DNA from: Mycobacterium sp. 3519A
GTDB lineage: Bacteria > Actinomycetota > Actinomycetes > Mycobacteriales > Mycobacteriaceae
Direction: 5' to 3'
DNA length: 64,000 nucleotides
Assembly (NCBI RefSeq): GCF_900240945.1
Contig: NZ_OESG01000012.1
Location: 62,001-126,000 of the forward strand
A program made the position numbers and the translations under genes. Every line of letters begins with the position of its first letter. Positions within the stretch are counted from its first letter, which is position 1. The notes under the pieces are model-generated. The model saw nothing but the letters and a program-made list of their open reading frames with translations, was not told the origin of the DNA and did no database searches. Positions 61,758-64,000 of this stretch are shown here, in pieces.

Positions 61758-63628
61758 ACGGGGCCCAACCGCCACTGCCCGCCGCCGAGCAACTCCAGGC
61801 GCCGGTCGTGGTGCTGTTCGACGGCGGGCCGGTGGCTGACGCTGACCACGATGCAGTCGGGCAACGTGGTGCGCAGGGCGCGATACAACGCGAACTCCTG
61901 GCCCTCGTCCAGCGCTGAGGTCGCCTCGTCGAGGAACACCACCTTCGGCTTGGTGAGCAGCACCCGCGCGAACGCGATGCGCTGCTGCTCACCGGGCGAG
62001 AGCACCTTGGCCCAGTCGGCCACCTCGTCGAGCCGGCCGGACAGATGCCCGAGCGTCACGGTGTCGAGCGCGGATTGGATTGCGGCGTCGTCGAATTCGT
62101 TCACGTCGGCCGGATAGCAGATCACCGAACGCAGATCCCCGAGCGGCATGTACGGCAGCTGCGACAGGAACATGGTGGCCTGCTCGGGGCGCCGCACCGT
62201 CCCCGAGGTGAACGGCCACAGTTGGGCGAGGCTGCGCAGCAGTGTGGTTTTGCCGGTGCCCGAGCCTCCGGTGATCACCAACGACTCGCCGGAGTCGAGC
62301 CTGACGGCCAGCGGGTCGACCAGTCGCACGCCGTCGGGTCTGCGGACCTCGACGCCGTCGAGTTCGAGCGAGCCGTCGCCACTGGGCAGCGCCGTCAACG
62401 TCGGTAGCTCCCTTGCCTTTTCGTTGGCCGTCACCAGGCCGTCGAGGCGGATGATCACCGCGCGGTAGTTCGCGAACGAGTCGTAGACGGCGCGGAAGAA
62501 CGCCAGTGAATCGTGTACCGAGACGAATGCGCTCGACGATTGGGTGACGTCACCGAGTTGGATTTCGCCTGCGAACAGTCGCGGCGCCTGCACCACTGTC
62601 GGCAGCGGGCTGACGATCTGGTTCATCGACCGGTTCCAGCCGAGGAAGACCAGGGTGCGGCGGACGAAGGCACGGTAGTTGGCGATGACGGCGGCGAATC
62701 TGGTCATCAGTTGGCCGCGTTCGGCGTTCTCGCCGCCGTACAGCCCGATGGCCTCCGCCGCGTCGCGCAGCCGCACGAGCGCGTACCGGAATGCGGCGTT
62801 GGTCATTTCGTTGCGGAACGACAACCGGATCAGCGGCCTGCCGATCCAGAACGCGACGATCGTCGTGAAGAACACGTACACCAGCGCCATCCAGAACAGC
62901 GCCTTGGGCACCGTCACGCCGAAGACCGTCAGCGGGCCCGCCAAACCCCACAGGATCGGCGTGAACGACACCACGTTCACGATCGCGAAAACCGTGCCGA
63001 ACACCAGCGTCTGCGACGATCCGACGGTCGGCGAGTTGGTGCCCTCACCGGTGCCGGTGGTGAACGCGTCGATGTCCTGCTGGATACGTTGGTCGGGGTT
63101 GTCGATCGGAGCGTCGACGAATCGGCCGCGGTAATACGCGTCGCCGCTCAGCCAGTCGCCGGTGAGCCGGTGTGTGAGCCAGACGCGCCACCGGATGATG
63201 AAGCGCTGCATCAGGTACACGTCGAGCAGATTGCGGACGATGTCACCGACGGCCAAGCCGACGTAGAGCACCATGGCGGCCCAAAACCCTTTGATAGCAG
63301 CGTCTTTCGCTGACCCTTCACCGTCGAAGGCGGCCTGCAGCGCCGAGAACTGGTCGTTGGACTGATAACTGAACAGCACGCCGAGGCGTACGTCGATCAA
63401 CACCGACGCCAGCAGTGCGCCGAGGTACAGCCACACCGGCAGGCTCTGCCTGCCCGTGAAGTAGCCGCCGGTGACCCGCCAGAACTGTCGACCCCAAGAG
63501 GTGAACCGCGCCAGCAGCGCCAGCACCGCGACCGTGCACACCGCGGCGATCGCCCAGGCTCTCGCGACCCACAGCAGGGAGGTGACCAGCTCGTCGCCCC
63601 AATTCAGGGACGGCGTGAACGTATCCAT
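61754..63628 (-). CDS. BacA/SbmA-type ABC transporter with fused ATPase (Rv1819c-like)
   Basis: 624 residues. N-terminal SbmA/BacA-like membrane domain with [18 protein letters not shown] segment [18 protein letters not shown] and [21 protein letters not shown], six or seven helices, then an ATPase with Walker [13 protein letters not shown]-type signature LSPGEQQR and [14 protein letters not shown]. In M. tuberculosis the homologue imports vitamin B12 and hydrophilic peptides such as bleomycin. It is followed upstream by a second, nearly identical-ATPase copy on the same strand, 24 bp away. Confidence 0.93.
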   Translation of the reverse strand: MDTFTPSLNWGDELVTSLLWVARAWAIAAVCTVAVLALLARFTSWGRQFWRVTGGYFTGRQSLPVWLYLGALLASVLIDVRLGVLFSYQSNDQFSALQAAFDGEGSAKDAAIKGFWAAMVLYVGLAVGDIVRNLLDVYLMQRFIIRWRVWLTHRLTGDWLSGDAYYRGRFVDAPIDNPDQRIQQDIDAFTTGTGEGTNSPTVGSSQTLVFGTVFAIVNVVSFTPILWGLAGPLTVFGVTVPKALFWMALVYVFFTTIVAFWIGRPLIRLSFRNEMTNAAFRYALVRLRDAAEAIGLYGGENAERGQLMTRFAAVIANYRAFVRRTLVFLGWNRSMNQIVSPLPTVVQAPRLFAGEIQLGDVTQSSSAFVSVHDSLAFFRAVYDSFANYRAVIIRLDGLVTANEKARELPTLTALPSGDGSLELDGVEVRRPDGVRLVDPLAVRLDSGESLVITGGSGTGKTTLLRSLAQLWPFTSGTVRRPEQATMFLSQLPYMPLGDLRSVICYPADVNEFDDAAIQSALDTVTLGHLSGRLDEVADWAKVLSPGEQQRIAFARVLLTKPKVVFLDEATSALDEGQEFALYRALRTTLPDCIVVSVSHRPAVEQHHDRRLELLGGGQWRLGPV

Positions 63629-63652
63629 GCCGGGAAATTACCCGGGCACGGG

Positions 63653-64000
63653 CTACACGGGGACGGGCTCGTCGCCTTCCACCCGCCCGAGTCGCCATTC
63701 ACCGTCGCCGAGCAGTTCGAGTTCGTGGGTGTGGTGCTGCCCGACGGTGGAGCGGTGGCTGACGCTGACCAGGATCGTGTCCGGCAGCTCACTGCGCACC
63801 AACTGGTAGCAGGTGTACTCGAGGCCTTCGTCCAACGCCGACGTGGCTTCGTCGAGGAAGACGGCCTTCGGTTTGGTCAGCAGGACCCTGGCGAACGCGA
63901 TGCGTTGCTGCTCACCGGGGGAGAGCACCTTGGCCCAGTCGAGCACCTCGTCGAGGCGGTTGACGAGGTGCGGGAGCGCGACCTTCTGCAACGTGTGCTG
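63653..64000 (-). CDS. Second BacA/SbmA-type ABC transporter, C-terminal part (5' runs off window)
   Basis: 116 codons to the window edge. The frame is open from 64000. It contains [44 protein letters not shown] (given in part: [19 protein letters not shown]) and the H-loop [11 protein letters not shown], then [18 protein letters not shown]. About 60% of the C-terminal ATPase residues match the gene at 61754-63628 by eye, pointing to a tandem duplication. The N-terminal part is outside the window. Confidence 0.9.
   Translation of the reverse strand, partial: QHTLQKVALPHLVNRLDEVLDWAKVLSPGEQQRIAFARVLLTKPKAVFLDEATSALDEGLEYTCYQLVRSELPDTILVSVSHRSTVGQHHTHELELLGDGEWRLGRVEGDEPVPV

Overview
The window is GC-rich, densely packed bacterial DNA with many GTG and TTG starts, ATGA/GTGA stop-start overlaps and no gene-free stretch over 300 bp. 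An antigen-85-type mycolyltransferase, a DUF732 secreted protein, an F420/Ddn-type protein, a B-lectin plus LysM protein, an LmeA-type protein and many NTF2-like, SRPBCC, Rieske and TetR genes point to a fast-growing mycobacterium (Mycolicibacterium-like chromosome). I saw no rRNA, tRNA, insertion sequence, CRISPR array or prophage.

Region 1 (1-16818) reads as a catabolic island for a hydrophobic, ring-containing acid. It has two ACMSD-type amidohydrolases, an SDR, a FadR-type GntR regulator, a two-domain class III CoA-transferase, a P450, a KshA-like Rieske oxygenase in an operon with an acyl-CoA ligase and two hotdog hydratases, an aldehyde dehydrogenase, a two-domain lipocalin-like protein, a second Rieske oxygenase, an Ag85C-like esterase and an SRPBCC protein. 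Several divergent promoters carry inverted repeats. The substrate cannot be named from sequence.

Region 2 (16819-26070) holds mycobacterial envelope and housekeeping accessory genes: secreted proteins, an SGNH hydrolase, an ankyrin protein, an LmeA-like protein, a TetR gene divergent from a mycothiol-type transferase/SCP2 gene, and an NDH-2-like flavoprotein.

Region 3 (26241-37710) is the most striking part: eleven tightly coupled genes that look like one purine-ureide import and breakdown operon. It encodes a peptide/nickel-type ABC importer (fused ATPases, two permeases, lipoprotein), an isochorismatase-like amidase, an MBL lactonase, allantoinase, an Asp/Glu-racemase-family protein with an arylmalonate-decarboxylase-like active site, allantoicase, a small HRI1-like protein and a 2-oxoglutarate/Fe(II) oxygenase. 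A divergent TetR gene is separated from it by two operators sharing the core CTGTC-N4-GACAG.

Region 4 (37731-64000) is a mosaic of small units: quinone-reductase/Nudix, a probable diiron oxygenase with its own reductase, lysA-malQ facing TetR-SDR, an MFS exporter, an SMR pair, a carboxylesterase, a sterol-desaturase-like hydroxylase, a KhtTU-like K+/H+ antiporter, an amine oxidase-type flavoprotein, a LysM lectin followed by a perfect terminator hairpin, a secreted S1-like protease, a Ddn-like protein facing TetR, an ArsR-SRPBCC pair, a VOC protein with a KstD-like flavoprotein, and two tandem BacA/SbmA-type ABC transporters, the second running off the right edge.
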